Assembly (NCBI RefSeq): GCF_017114995.1
Contig: NZ_JABXKL010000020.1
Location: forward strand, 1-64,000
Source of the DNA: Nostoc sp. NMS9
GTDB taxonomy: Bacteria; Cyanobacteriota; Cyanobacteriia; Cyanobacteriales; Nostocaceae
Direction: 5' to 3'
Length of the DNA: 64,000 nt
Both the position numbers and the translations under genes were made by a program. Every line of letters starts with the position of its first letter. Position 1 is the first letter of the stretch. The notes under the pieces were generated by a model. That model was not told where the DNA came from, did no database searches, and saw only the letters and a list, made by a program, of their open reading frames with translations. Positions 43,903 to 53,046 of the stretch are shown here, one piece after another.

Positions 43903-45966
43903 TCATTTTCTTGTAATCAACCCTCTAGATTGCTCCACTAGGCGAATAAACTCACCCCGATAGCCCTCCTGGTCTTCCCCCTTCCCTTGAGTTGCCAATT
44001 TCATCACCAAATCATAACTAGCATCCCCCTTATACTCAGAGTCACGCAGCACCATCCCAAAGGTAGCTACCGCAGCAGCAAATCTCAGGTTTGTGGAGGG
44101 TATCTGGTCGGTTCTCAAATCATTATCTTGGATGGTTTGAGTAATTAGTTGACTGGTGCTGTCCTGGGGCAACTTATAGCGCAGTTTCACCTGCATCAAC
44201 TCATTACCAGCAGCATCCGAGACAGTTTCACCAGAACGCTGATACCGCAAAGGATCTATCTCTGGGAGTTTCACATCGCTTTTCGTGCCAGTAGGAATTA
44301 TTTCATAAAGCGCTGTCACAGAATGACCAGCCCCAATATCCCCTGCATCTTTCTTGTCGTCATTGAAATCCTGGTTTTGCAGCAGGCGGTTTTCGTAACC
44401 AATCAAGCGATATGCCTGAACTTTCGCCGGATTAAACTCCACCTGAATTTTCACATCCTTGGCAATAGTAAACAGAGTTCCCCTGAGATCGTTAACTAAA
44501 ACCTTTTTGGCTTCCAATAGGGTATCGATGTAAGCGTAGTTGCCGTTACCCTTATCAGCTAGTTGCTCCATTTTCCCGTCCTTATAATTGCCGGTGCCAA
44601 ATCCCAACACCGTCAGGAAAATTCCCTGATCTCGCTTTTGTTCAATTAATCGCGTCAGGTCGCCATCACTAGAAACCCCGACGTTAAAATCTCCATCAGT
44701 AGCTAAAATTACTCTGTTATTACCAGACTTGAGGAAGCTTTGTTTGGCTATTTTGTAAGCTAATTCAATACCCTGGCCGCCAGCAGTCGAGCCTCCAGCC
44801 TCTAAGCGGTCAATCGCCGCCAGAATTGTTGATTTTTGACTACCAGGAGTAGCAGGTAAAACCAATCCAGCATTCCCAGCATAGACTACCAAACTTACCC
44901 GGTCTTCAGGACGCAGTTTATTCACCAGCAATTTGAGTGACTGTTGCACTAAGGGTAATTTGTTCGGGTCATCCATAGAACCGGAGACATCAATCAGAAA
45001 TACTAGGTTGCTGGGTGGTAAGGTTTCGCTCTCTAGGCGTTTACCTTGCAAACCCACCTGTACCAGCTTGTGTTGAGGATTCCAGGGAGCAGCAGCAACT
45101 TCAGTGGTGACGGAAAAAGGGCGTTCGCTTTTTGGTTGGGGATAATTGTAAGTAAAATAATTGATCAATTCCTCAATTCGCACTGCATCCTTGGGTGGTA
45201 ATTCCCCTTGAGTAATAAACCGTCGCACGTTGCTGTAAGATGCTGTATCTACATCAATGGAAAAGGTGGAAAGAGGATCATTACTAACACGATGAAAGGG
45301 ATTATCTTCAATCCGGTTATAGTTTTCTGTATTGAATCTGTTATCTGTTTGTGGTTCCGGGGCAACCCTTCCAATACTGCCACGAGTTTGGAGTTTAGGC
45401 ATATTCGCGCGGTTAACAACTTGATCCTGCACAGATGAGCCAGACGGAATATTAAGGGGTAGGGCTGTGGGTAAAGGTTGAGTCTTTTGGGTAGACTCAG
45501 TTTGAGTCCGTTCTCTGGTAGTCGGAGTGATGGGACTACGAGCTTCCAATTCATCTATCGGACTTTTTAAGGTTGCTAACTCCGGTGCAAATTCTGACTG
45601 CAAGCGTTGCAGAATTTTCATATCTGCTGGGGTAACTATCTTGGGATCAGTCGCTATTAGCTCATTGCTGCGATTCACACAGGCATTCAAGACTGTGGCA
45701 AACTCAGTCCGGGTTACAGGAAGAGTGCCAAAATTTTGGACGGGAACGACACAACTATACTGTTGTACCAATGCCTGGAGTGCTTGGTAGTCAGGGTGAT
45801 TGGGTAGAATAGAAGTTTTTGGGGTAGAACTGGCAGGAGTCTGATTGGCTGGAACCGCAACCGTAGCAGACTGGCGTAAAATCGCAATTCCTACTGACGG
45901 TATCAATAAAAACAATATTACAATACTGACTCGCTGCCACATTTTGGACGGAATCGGGTAAGACAT
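43903..45966 (-). CDS. vWA-domain protein of the YfbK/DUF3520 type with an SLH-like N-terminal segment
   Basis: The 687-residue protein has an N-terminal membrane/signal segment (VSIVILFLLIPSVGIAIL) and an S-layer-homology-like stretch (HPDYQALQALVQQYSCVVPV and PVTRTEFATVLNACVN, about 53-95). A Gln/Thr-rich linker follows, then FSIDVDTASYSNVRRFI typical of YfbK proteins. The vWA domain has an intact MIDAS (FLIDVSGSMDD, then STAGGQG and ATDGDFN). The C-terminal DUF3520-like part ends FIRLVEQSRGLI. It is presumably periplasmic and metal-dependent in binding; the ligand is unknown. Single gene. Confidence 0.88.
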   Translation of the reverse strand: MSYPIPSKMWQRVSIVILFLLIPSVGIAILRQSATVAVPANQTPASSTPKTSILPNHPDYQALQALVQQYSCVVPVQNFGTLPVTRTEFATVLNACVNRSNELIATDPKIVTPADMKILQRLQSEFAPELATLKSPIDELEARSPITPTTRERTQTESTQKTQPLPTALPLNIPSGSSVQDQVVNRANMPKLQTRGSIGRVAPEPQTDNRFNTENYNRIEDNPFHRVSNDPLSTFSIDVDTASYSNVRRFITQGELPPKDAVRIEELINYFTYNYPQPKSERPFSVTTEVAAAPWNPQHKLVQVGLQGKRLESETLPPSNLVFLIDVSGSMDDPNKLPLVQQSLKLLVNKLRPEDRVSLVVYAGNAGLVLPATPGSQKSTILAAIDRLEAGGSTAGGQGIELAYKIAKQSFLKSGNNRVILATDGDFNVGVSSDGDLTRLIEQKRDQGIFLTVLGFGTGNYKDGKMEQLADKGNGNYAYIDTLLEAKKVLVNDLRGTLFTIAKDVKIQVEFNPAKVQAYRLIGYENRLLQNQDFNDDKKDAGDIGAGHSVTALYEIIPTGTKSDVKLPEIDPLRYQRSGETVSDAAGNELMQVKLRYKLPQDSTSQLITQTIQDNDLRTDQIPSTNLRFAAAVATFGMVLRDSEYKGDASYDLVMKLATQGKGEDQEGYRGEFIRLVEQSRGLITRK

Positions 45967-46291
45967 GGCTAAATCCTCACACTAAATTTTTTCTGTCACA
46001 TTTGACTATTTACCTAGAATAGTCCTGAGCAGCTTGGGATTTGATAACCGTTTCAGTTTTGGTAACTGTAATTTATACAACACTAACCATTGCCATCTAG
46101 CATTAGGGAATATCACAGTGTTTGTTGGTATCGGCTCAAAAATCTGGGTTAAGTAAATTACTCAGTCGCTTAACTCCAGATACTCATTTGTGACAAAGTT
46201 GGCGTGAAGTTTGATGAAGTTGTATTAGAGTTAGGAAACATCAGAAATCGGGCAACCTGGAAATAAAGTTTTACCCGATAAATAAAAACTA
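45967..46291. other. intergenic region, no gene seen
   Basis: A 325-base region between divergent genes. It should contain both promoters; no motif stands out. Confidence 0.5.
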
Positions 46292-47140
46292 ATGGATAAA
46301 CAGCAAGTTATAAAACTGCTAATTGGTGATTTGACTTGGCAACGGCTGGTTAAATCTTTAATCTTTATCTATCTATTTTTTGCTGTATTTGTATATTTTC
46401 GGGCAGATAGCATGATTTTTCTGTCTCAACCTTCTAGCTATCAGGATGATCCAACAATTCTGAAGTTAAGGAGTGGGGAAAATACGAATATCTCAGCTAC
46501 ATACTTATTGAACAATCAAGCTAAATATACTATTCTTTATTCTCATGGTAATTCTGAAGATTTAGGAGATATCAAACAGATCCTAGAAAAATTACACGCA
46601 TGGGGTTTTAGTGTCTTTGCTTTTGATTATCGCGGTTATGGTACGAGTCAAGGAAAATCGACAGAAAGTCATGCATACGAAGATATTAATAGCGCTTACA
46701 ATTATTTGACCCAAAATTTAAAAATTCCACCTGAAAGAATTATAGTTTTGGGGCGTTCGGTTGGCGGTGGTTCTGCGGTAAATTTAGCAACGCAGAAACC
46801 AGTAGCTGGTTTAATTATTGAAAGCTCGTTTATTTCCGCTTTTCAAGTAATAGTACCTTTTCGGATTTTACCTTTTGATAAGTTTCCCAATCTGGATAAT
46901 ATAAAAAAAGTCAAATGTCCGATATTGGTAATTCATGGAAAAGCAGATAACATAATTCCCTTTACTCATGGAGAAAAGTTGTTTAATGCTGCAACATCCC
47001 CAAAACTTTATTTGTGGGTTGAAGAGGCAAATCATAACGATTTATTCTCGATAGCTGAAGAAAAGTATCGTCAAACTTTGCAGGAGTTCACTAACCTTGT
47101 CAAGGCAAATCAGCAATTATCCCGTCCCAGTAATTCGTAA
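46292..47140 (+). CDS. alpha/beta hydrolase, membrane-anchored (ABHD13/BEM46-like)
   Basis: The 282-residue protein has an N-terminal membrane helix (SLIFIYLFFAVFVYF) and an alpha/beta-hydrolase domain with oxyanion region YSHGNSEDLGD, nucleophile elbow GRSVGGGSA (Ser156), Asp219 in HGKADNIIPF and His248 in EANHNDLF. All triad members are present. Proteins of this type are serine esterases or thioesterases of unknown substrate. Single gene upstream of the amylase. Confidence 0.9.
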   Translation: MDKQQVIKLLIGDLTWQRLVKSLIFIYLFFAVFVYFRADSMIFLSQPSSYQDDPTILKLRSGENTNISATYLLNNQAKYTILYSHGNSEDLGDIKQILEKLHAWGFSVFAFDYRGYGTSQGKSTESHAYEDINSAYNYLTQNLKIPPERIIVLGRSVGGGSAVNLATQKPVAGLIIESSFISAFQVIVPFRILPFDKFPNLDNIKKVKCPILVIHGKADNIIPFTHGEKLFNAATSPKLYLWVEEANHNDLFSIAEEKYRQTLQEFTNLVKANQQLSRPSNS

Positions 47141-47276
47141 TTGCTCTTTGTGAAGTCGTCATTGAAACCTAAATAAATTCGGATGAAGTTAGGAGGTGTG
47201 ACAAAAGTAACATATCCTAGCATCAGAGATTTCTGACAGAAATCTGTAAAATCAAAGATTCTACAAAGGCGATCGC

Positions 47277-48734
47277 ATGACCAACGGCGTAATAATGCAG
47301 TATTACCATTGGTACATCTCCAATGATGGTACATTATGGGACAAGCTGGATAAAACAGCCAATGAGCTAGCTGATACAGGCTTCACTGCCTTATGGCTGC
47401 CGCCAGCTTATAAGGGTAGTGGTGGAACATGGGATGTTGGATACGCAGTCTACGATTTGTTTGATCTGGGTGAGTTCGATCAAAAAAATACTGTTCGGAC
47501 AAAATATGGAACACGTGAGCAATACTTAAGGGCGATTAAAACGGCACAGCGTGCAGGTATACAAATATATGCCGATGTGGTTTTCAACCACAAAGATGGT
47601 GGGGATGAAATAGAACGCATCTCGGCCCAAGAAATGGATTGGAATGACCGCAACCGTCCAGTCAGCGATTGGTACGAAATTGGAGCTTATACAAAGTTCA
47701 ATTTTGCTGGTCGTGGAGATAAGTACTCTAGTATGAAATGGTATTGGTGGTGCTTTGATTCATTATCATACAACGTAGATACCAAAAATGCAGAGAAGCT
47801 CTACCGCCTTAAAGATAAACATTTTGAGACGGAAGTTAGCCACGAACACGGCAATTACGATTATTTAATGGCGAACGACCTGGATACAGGTAATGACCTC
47901 GTGCGCGGTGAGTTGATGTACTGGGGGCGTTGGTTTGTTGACACCACAGGTGTAGATGGCTTTCGCATTGACGCTGTTAAACATATTCGCTCCACTTTTT
48001 TCCGTGATTGGTTAAATCACCTGCGAGTTCATTTTGGTGGGCGGGAACTGTTTAGCGTTGGTGAGTACTGGTCTCAAGATATCGATGCTTTACACGGTTA
48101 TATTGCCTCTAGTGATGGGCGCTTGTCGTTATTTGATGTGCCTCTACATTTCAAATTTCACCAAGCTAGTCGCCAGGGCAGTAGTTTCGATTTGCGATCG
48201 ATTTTTGATAGAACCCTAGTTAAAGAACAACCTGCCCTAGCTGTTACCTTTGTTGAAAACCATGATACCCAACCTTGTCAATCCCTAGAGTCGCCTGTTG
48301 AACCTTGGTTTAAGCCCTTAGCCTATGCACTAATCTTACTGCGTCACGAAGGCTATCCTTGCGTTTTCTATGCAGATTATTATGGGGCACAATATCAAGA
48401 TAAAGGACGTGATAATACCCTTTACTCTCACCGTTTTTTGATTGACAAGTTCTTGAAGGCGCGTAGGGAATACGGTTTTGGCGACCAGCATGATTACTTT
48501 GACCATCCCAATACTATCGGTTGGACGCGCTTGGGTACTAGGGAACATCCGGGTGCAATGGCTGTGGTGCTGACCAATAGCGCACCAGGGAACAAGTGGA
48601 TGAATGTGTTCCGACCCAATCAGGAATTTTACGATGCTACGGGACATATAAACAATATCATTCACACCAATAACGACGGATGGGGAAATTTTCCATGTCC
48701 TGGTGGTTCAATATCGGTCTGGCTGCAAAAATAG
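47277..48734 (+). CDS. cytoplasmic alpha-amylase, GH13
   Basis: The 485-residue enzyme starts MTNGVIMQYYHWY, as in bacterial liquefying-type alpha-amylases (GH13_5), without a signal peptide. It contains DVVFNHK (about 100-106), the nucleophile Asp232 in GFRIDAVKH, the acid/base Glu263 in SVGEYW and Asp330 in VENHDTQ, with spacing like that of Bacillus licheniformis amylase. It would hydrolyse internal alpha-1,4 bonds of glycogen-type glucans in the cell. A strong terminator follows. Confidence 0.95.
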   Translation: MTNGVIMQYYHWYISNDGTLWDKLDKTANELADTGFTALWLPPAYKGSGGTWDVGYAVYDLFDLGEFDQKNTVRTKYGTREQYLRAIKTAQRAGIQIYADVVFNHKDGGDEIERISAQEMDWNDRNRPVSDWYEIGAYTKFNFAGRGDKYSSMKWYWWCFDSLSYNVDTKNAEKLYRLKDKHFETEVSHEHGNYDYLMANDLDTGNDLVRGELMYWGRWFVDTTGVDGFRIDAVKHIRSTFFRDWLNHLRVHFGGRELFSVGEYWSQDIDALHGYIASSDGRLSLFDVPLHFKFHQASRQGSSFDLRSIFDRTLVKEQPALAVTFVENHDTQPCQSLESPVEPWFKPLAYALILLRHEGYPCVFYADYYGAQYQDKGRDNTLYSHRFLIDKFLKARREYGFGDQHDYFDHPNTIGWTRLGTREHPGAMAVVLTNSAPGNKWMNVFRPNQEFYDATGHINNIIHTNNDGWGNFPCPGGSISVWLQK

Positions 48735-48755
48735 TTTGAATAGAAAACTAAGGTT

Positions 48756-48799
48756 AAAGAGGTAGATAGTAAGGAGTTTTTTCCACTATCTACCTCTTT
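48756..48799 (+). terminator. strong hairpin terminator after the amylase gene
   Basis: AAAGAGGTAGATAGT (48756-48770) and ACTATCTACCTCTTT (48785-48799) form a perfect 15-bp stem, 21 bases after the stop codon. Confidence 0.75.
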
Positions 48800-48987
48800 G
48801 ACAATAGTATTCAACGTAGAATGGAGCAAAATTTTCAATAGAATTACGGAATTGAGATGACATCGCTTGAAGTCATAATCATCAGGACACAAACTGACTG
48901 CGTTCACTGAACTTTTTGCTTGACCAACTCCAAGCAAGAAATCTTAAAACAGCCAAATAATTAAAGCTATTAAGGAGATAAATTAAG

Positions 48988-49116
48988 ATGAGCGAGAATA
49001 ATAACCCACAACCCAAAACAAAAAAACAACCTCCTAATACAATAGGAAAACCACCTAAGACTGAATTTATTAACTCCGAACAACAACCTACAAAATCAGA
49101 ATTATCAGAGAAATAA
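48988..49116 (+). CDS. small hydrophilic protein (42 residues), not in the ORF track
   Basis: An ATG preceded by TAAGGAGATAAATTAAG opens a 42-codon frame encoding a Pro/Asn/Gln/Lys-rich peptide (MSENNNPQPKTKKQPPNT to TKSELSEK). The Shine-Dalgarno match is among the best in the window and the composition is that of a disordered protein, not of random intergenic AT-rich DNA. No family recognised. A terminator at 49314 could serve it. Confidence 0.55.
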   Translation: MSENNNPQPKTKKQPPNTIGKPPKTEFINSEQQPTKSELSEK

Positions 49117-49177
49117 TTCCTTTTACCCCAACATTTTATTTATAACTCAATACGCTTGGTAGATAATTGGTATTTTA

Positions 49178-49197
49178 AGACGCGATTTATCGCGTCT
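49178..49197. repeat. GACGCGAT palindrome of a dispersed Nostoc repeat
   Basis: AGACGCGAT-TT-ATCGCGTCT is a perfect 9-bp palindrome followed by CTACATGAGG; related TCTCTACAAG-type sequences occur near 3530 and 16310. Confidence 0.65.
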
Positions 49198-49313
49198 CTA
49201 CATGAGGATTTTGGAATTATCTTGTATTGATTTATAACTAAAAAACGAATTCTAGTGTAGAAACCAATAAGAAACTAGAAATCTGACGGAAATATTCACT
49301 TGCTGCTAGATTT

Positions 49314-49340
49314 TGGGAACCATTGGTTCCCATTTTTTTT
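49314..49340 (+). terminator. intrinsic terminator
   Basis: TGGGAACC-ATT-GGTTCCCA stem followed by eight T residues on the plus strand. It would end transcripts from the small ORF at 48988 or readthrough from the amylase. Confidence 0.8.
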
Positions 49341-49366
49341 CATCTTTAATCCCATCGCTTATTGAT

Positions 49367-50764
49367 TCATTCATTTGATAAGGGTAGGCAAATAGTGAAA
49401 CAAGTTCTGCCTGACTGCGATTCAAATGAAAGCGTACCGTGATGGCGATTTTCTACAATCCGGCGAACTGTTTCTAAACCGAGTCCTGAACCATGCCCCA
49501 CTGATTTGGTGGTGAAAAAAGGTTCAAAAATGCGGGTTTTAATTTCAGGTGGAATTCCATTACCAGAATCGATGATGTCAATATGGGCAAAGCGATCGCA
49601 ATGATGTGTTGTAATTTCCAGCAGTCCTTTTCCATCCATTGCATCAATGGCGTTGTCAATTAAGTTCGTCCACACCTGATTGAGTTCACTGCCATAGGCA
49701 AGGATTTTTGGAAGACTTCGATCGTAATTGCGTTGCACTTGGACACCGCACTTGAGTTTATGAGCAAACAATCGCAAGGTATCTTCCAAGCCTTGATGTA
49801 TATTTACTTCTTGCTGAGTGCCTTGATCGAGGTAAGAATAAGACTTCATCGCTTGCACAAGTTCGGAAATCCTCTCAGATCCTCGCAAACCATGTTTAAT
49901 CATCGACATGACTTCAAAGGAAAGCGCTAGCCAGTGCAATCCCATTTCTCGCAATTCCGTGTCGTCGTTGCGCCAACGTTCCATGAGTTGCTCTAGGGTT
50001 TCAACCTCAACACTACCTTCCGCTAAAGGTTCTGCTAATTTCCATGCTTGGTTTACACCATAGTTTTCTAACCATTCCAGCAATATGTCTTCGCGATCGC
50101 TTAGTGTCACCGGATCTAGGCGATTATTCAAAATCGCATCATAGCCTAGATCGCGTACTCTCAACCAGTGTTGAGTATGGGCTTCGTCAACATTGCGTTG
50201 CCCATAAACTAAGTTCATTCGTTGTAACTCTAGGATGGCGGCTGGCATTTCTCTTAAAGTCCGAACCAGGGCTGCGGCTGGGTTGTTGAGTTCATGAGCT
50301 AGACCGGCGGCAAGTGTCCCTAAAGCTGCCATCTTTTCTCGCCCACGAATGAAAGACTCTAGCCCTCGGACACGACCTTGCATAATTCGGAAGACCATCC
50401 GCTCAAAATCACGACATTCATGCAGCAGTTTACGGAAGTCTTCTCCCTTCATTTCATAAAGGTGGCAATTTGTGAATGCCCGCATTGTCACAGGTGCAGG
50501 TTCATCTGTGAGTACTGGAATTTCACCAAAAAAGGATGGGGCTTCGTGTTGCCCGATGGGAATTTCCACTCCTTCACTGCGGCGGGTGATGTTGATTTTA
50601 CCTTTGACTAAGATAAATAAGCGACATACAGGGTCTCCCTCATGAGACAACACTTCTCCGGCAGAAAGTTCAACTGTTTGAGTGCGATCGCAAACCCACT
50701 GCAATCGCTCTTTGGGAAGTTGTTGAAATGGGTCTAAGTTGATTAATTCCTCAACACATAACAT
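49367..50764 (-). CDS. histidine kinase with N-terminal cyclic-nucleotide-binding domain
   Basis: The 465-residue protein (ATG 50764, with AAGGAGG seven bases before it; the track starts one codon earlier at TTG) has a cNMP-binding/Crp-like domain (about 10-125: LSAGEVLSHEGDPVCRLFILVKG, PSFFGEIPVLTDEPAPVTMRA). A HisKA-type region follows (AAGLAHELNNPAAAL, His157), then a HATPase (NQVWTNLIDNAIDAM, DSGNGIP, GHGSGLGLETV). The RAF sequence that normally contacts the cyclic phosphate is present only loosely (PAPVTMRA), so ligand specificity is uncertain. Orphan kinase without an adjacent regulator. Confidence 0.93.
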   Translation of the reverse strand: MLCVEELINLDPFQQLPKERLQWVCDRTQTVELSAGEVLSHEGDPVCRLFILVKGKINITRRSEGVEIPIGQHEAPSFFGEIPVLTDEPAPVTMRAFTNCHLYEMKGEDFRKLLHECRDFERMVFRIMQGRVRGLESFIRGREKMAALGTLAAGLAHELNNPAAALVRTLREMPAAILELQRMNLVYGQRNVDEAHTQHWLRVRDLGYDAILNNRLDPVTLSDREDILLEWLENYGVNQAWKLAEPLAEGSVEVETLEQLMERWRNDDTELREMGLHWLALSFEVMSMIKHGLRGSERISELVQAMKSYSYLDQGTQQEVNIHQGLEDTLRLFAHKLKCGVQVQRNYDRSLPKILAYGSELNQVWTNLIDNAIDAMDGKGLLEITTHHCDRFAHIDIIDSGNGIPPEIKTRIFEPFFTTKSVGHGSGLGLETVRRIVENRHHGTLSFESQSGRTCFTICLPLSNE

Positions 50765-50802
50765 CAATTAACCTCCTTGAGGGGGCAGGGGGGATAATAC
50801 CA

Positions 50803-50834
50803 ATTCAAAATTCAAAATTCAAAATTCAAAATTA
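50803..50834. repeat. tandem octamer ATTCAAAA
   Basis: Four to five copies of ATTCAAAA directly upstream of the cNMP-kinase gene. Confidence 0.8.
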
Positions 50835-51041
50835 AGAAAGCCTGACAGAACAAAGGTTTGGGAGTATGTATCTGTCGCATTTTTTTTTCAAATTGGTATA
50901 AGAAAGTAGGGTTATACAGGTGTGTTTTCCTATGGAGAATTTTGGCTTAATATAGTTGAAGAAGACTTTAGTCTCAGTTTATCAGAATTTGCGGAAAACC
51001 CGATTCGTCTATACGGTGGGGATAAATAGCGGTCTGATAGC

Positions 51042-52118
51042 TCAAAATTTATTAAACCCAGCAGAACGACGATAAAGTAACCAGATAAACAGGGGTGAAC
51101 CCAGCAAGGCAGTGACGGAACCTACTGGTAGTTCTACTGCTCCTAGTCTAGAGAGTAAATCTGCAAAAGTGAGTAACCATGCACCTGCAAGGGCGGAAAG
51201 TGGTAAAACAAAGCGATGATCTGTACCAACAATGAGGCGGACACCATGAGGAACAACAAGACCAACAAATCCAACCAAGCCACTGATGCTGACTGCACCT
51301 GCGGCTAATAGAGTGGCGACACCACCAATTAACAGGCGCGATCGCGTCAACGAAAGCCCTAAACTCACAGCTATATCATCTCCCAAAGCCAGTATGTTTA
51401 GCGATCGCCCCAGCAAGCATCCCCCGATCAATGCAACGATGATATAAGGGCCAGTCGTAGCAATTTCTTGCCAACCCCGTCCATTAAGACTACCAACTAG
51501 GAAACTGAGCGCAATTTGAATTTGCCCATCTTCAGCTAAAAGCAGCAATGTACTTTGTACAGCACCAAATAAAGAACTCACCGCCACTCCGCCTAAAATC
51601 AACCGCTCAACAGAAATTCCCGACCCCGAACGACCCAGTAAAATAACGATCCCGGCAGTTAAAATTGCTCCCATCCATGCTGCTAAAGGAATTGCGATCG
51701 GGAATATTTGGCACACAATCATCAGAATTACAAGTAGTCCCGCACCCGCTGAAATGCCCAAAATAAATGGATCGGCAAGACTATTACGTAACATTCCTTG
51801 CAGCAACGCTCCTGACATTCCCAAAGCTGCGCCGACAATGATTGCAGCAGTAATGCGTGGGAGACGTAAATCCCAGAGAATTGTCTGTTTAACCGGATCG
51901 CCTTTGTGGAGAATGGCTTGCCAAAATTCCGACATATTTAAAGGTACTGCTCCTTGAGAAAGGGACAGTGCTAGTGTTACCACCAGTGCTGTACCAAAGA
52001 GTAAAACAGCCCAAAATACGCGGTGTTCAGTAAAAATTTTCTGAAATGTCTGAAATGGTCTAATCAAATTTAGATATGTATTTTTTTTAAATATAATCCG
52101 TACCAAACAAAGCTGCAT
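51042..52118 (-). CDS. FecCD-family ABC transporter permease
   Basis: The 358-residue protein is a full-length FecCD/BtuC permease with about nine hydrophobic helices: LSLSQGAVPLNMSEF, LRLPRITAAIIVGAALGMSGALLQGMLRNSLADPFILG, GSLNGRGW and GFVGLVVPHGVRLIVG. It would translocate a siderophore-iron, haem or cobalamin. No binding protein or ATPase is adjacent; the only related genes in the window are the broken ones at 42703-43615. It may rely on components elsewhere. Confidence 0.92.
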   Translation of the reverse strand: MQLCLVRIIFKKNTYLNLIRPFQTFQKIFTEHRVFWAVLLFGTALVVTLALSLSQGAVPLNMSEFWQAILHKGDPVKQTILWDLRLPRITAAIIVGAALGMSGALLQGMLRNSLADPFILGISAGAGLLVILMIVCQIFPIAIPLAAWMGAILTAGIVILLGRSGSGISVERLILGGVAVSSLFGAVQSTLLLLAEDGQIQIALSFLVGSLNGRGWQEIATTGPYIIVALIGGCLLGRSLNILALGDDIAVSLGLSLTRSRLLIGGVATLLAAGAVSISGLVGFVGLVVPHGVRLIVGTDHRFVLPLSALAGAWLLTFADLLSRLGAVELPVGSVTALLGSPLFIWLLYRRSAGFNKF

Positions 52119-52161
52119 TTAAAGATAGCTTCTCGATGAGAGAGGAGGAATCTAAAAATTT

Positions 52162-52374
52162 GATCCTCAGAAGGTGGACGTTGACCCTCAGAAGCTCAAT
52201 GTTGACCTTCAGAAGGTGAAAGTTGACCCTCAGAAGCTCAATGTTGACCCTCAGAAGGTGAAAGTTGACACTCAGAAGCTCAATGTTGACCCTCAGAAGG
52301 TGAAAGTTGACCCTCAGAAGCTCAATGTTGACCTTCAGAAGGTGGACGTTGACACTCAGAAGCTCAATTTTTAA
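52162..52374 (+). repeat. 21/42-bp tandem repeat encoding an in-frame VDPQKLN/VDPQKVK heptapeptide array
   Basis: The unit GTTGACCCTCAGAAGCTCAAT alternates with a variant ending GGTGAAA, giving about ten 21-bp units. The frame is open throughout (track ORF 52174-52374, GTG start, 66 residues), with mostly synonymous-looking CCT/CTT/ACT changes at one codon. GAGAGGAGG lies 25 bases upstream of the GTG, too far for a normal start. It could be a small repetitive protein or simply a non-coding STRR of multiple-of-three period. Confidence 0.75.
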
Positions 52375-52410
52375 GTTTTAACTCCCTCCTCTTGCCCTGT
52401 GCCCGTGCCC

Positions 52411-52608
52411 CTACATTAGTTCTAGTCCACCTTGATAGCCAATCACAATACGTCCACCATCCTTGAGGATGTGGATTTCTATCTGGTCGCTAGCCCAAGT
52501 AATCTGGTCTTGGAAAGCCGGGTTTAACACCCGAATCCGTTGATTGCTAGAAGTCTGAGTTACACACGCTATATCAATACTTTCAAGGATTTCTTGAATA
52601 CCTGCTAT
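52411..52608 (-). pseudogene. unidentified gene remnant
   Basis: The minus strand holds an open frame without a start codon (in-frame TGA immediately before). It reads IQEILESIDIACVTQTSSNQRIRVLNPAFQDQITWASDQIEIHILKDGGRIVIGYQGG, a composition that looks like real protein. A related ATG lies one base out of frame (about 52612), suggesting a frameshifted or truncated gene. Family not recognised. Confidence 0.4.
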
Positions 52609-52920
52609 TCATTTGCTACTCAACTCAGCCATTTTTACCCTGATTTTTAGCGTAGGCGTAGCCTGCCGCAGGCATCGCAAGCAGCAATTTTGCTACTCAT
52701 TTTGTGCCCGCTCCAGAGGCGGAAGGTAAACATGCAGCATTTATCACATTTATCAGGGGTAGCGTGATCTTACCGTCCCACTTCCCACAATGGAAAATCA
52801 ACTTTTTCGGATCATGTATCAAGCTTTGGTAGAAATTGCTACAGCCAACACTTTCTTTAATGAGAGCAAGAAAATGAGGGGTTTTCAAACTTGATAAAAT
52901 TTCAGTTACCCTGAATAATC
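52609..52920. other. intergenic region with dispersed repeat fragment
   Basis: Contains TTAGCGTAGGCGTAGCCTGCCGCAGGCATCGCAAGCAGC, an instance of the genome-dispersed palindrome family. No convincing gene; the 63-residue minus-strand ORF has no ribosome site. Confidence 0.5.
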
Positions 52921-53035
52921 ACAGATAAAGCAGCTTTGGCATCTTCTGTGCGAGAGAATACAGATAAAGCAGCTTTGGCATCTTCGTGCGAGAGAATACA
53001 GATAAAGCAGCTTTGGCATCTTCGTGCGAGAGAAT
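52921..53035. repeat. three tandem copies of a 38-39-bp unit
   Basis: ACAGATAAAGCAGCTTTGGC-ATCTTCGTGCGAGAGAAT repeats at 52921-52959, 52960-52997 and 52998-53035, nearly identical and directly abutting, ending 11 bases before the Hsp70-like start codon. There are no spacers, so this is not a CRISPR. Confidence 0.92.
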
Positions 53036-53046
53036 AAATATAAAAT

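Noticed and set aside
52921-53035. CRISPR-like array
   Set aside because: Three repeats abut without spacers and there are no cas genes; this is a simple tandem repeat.
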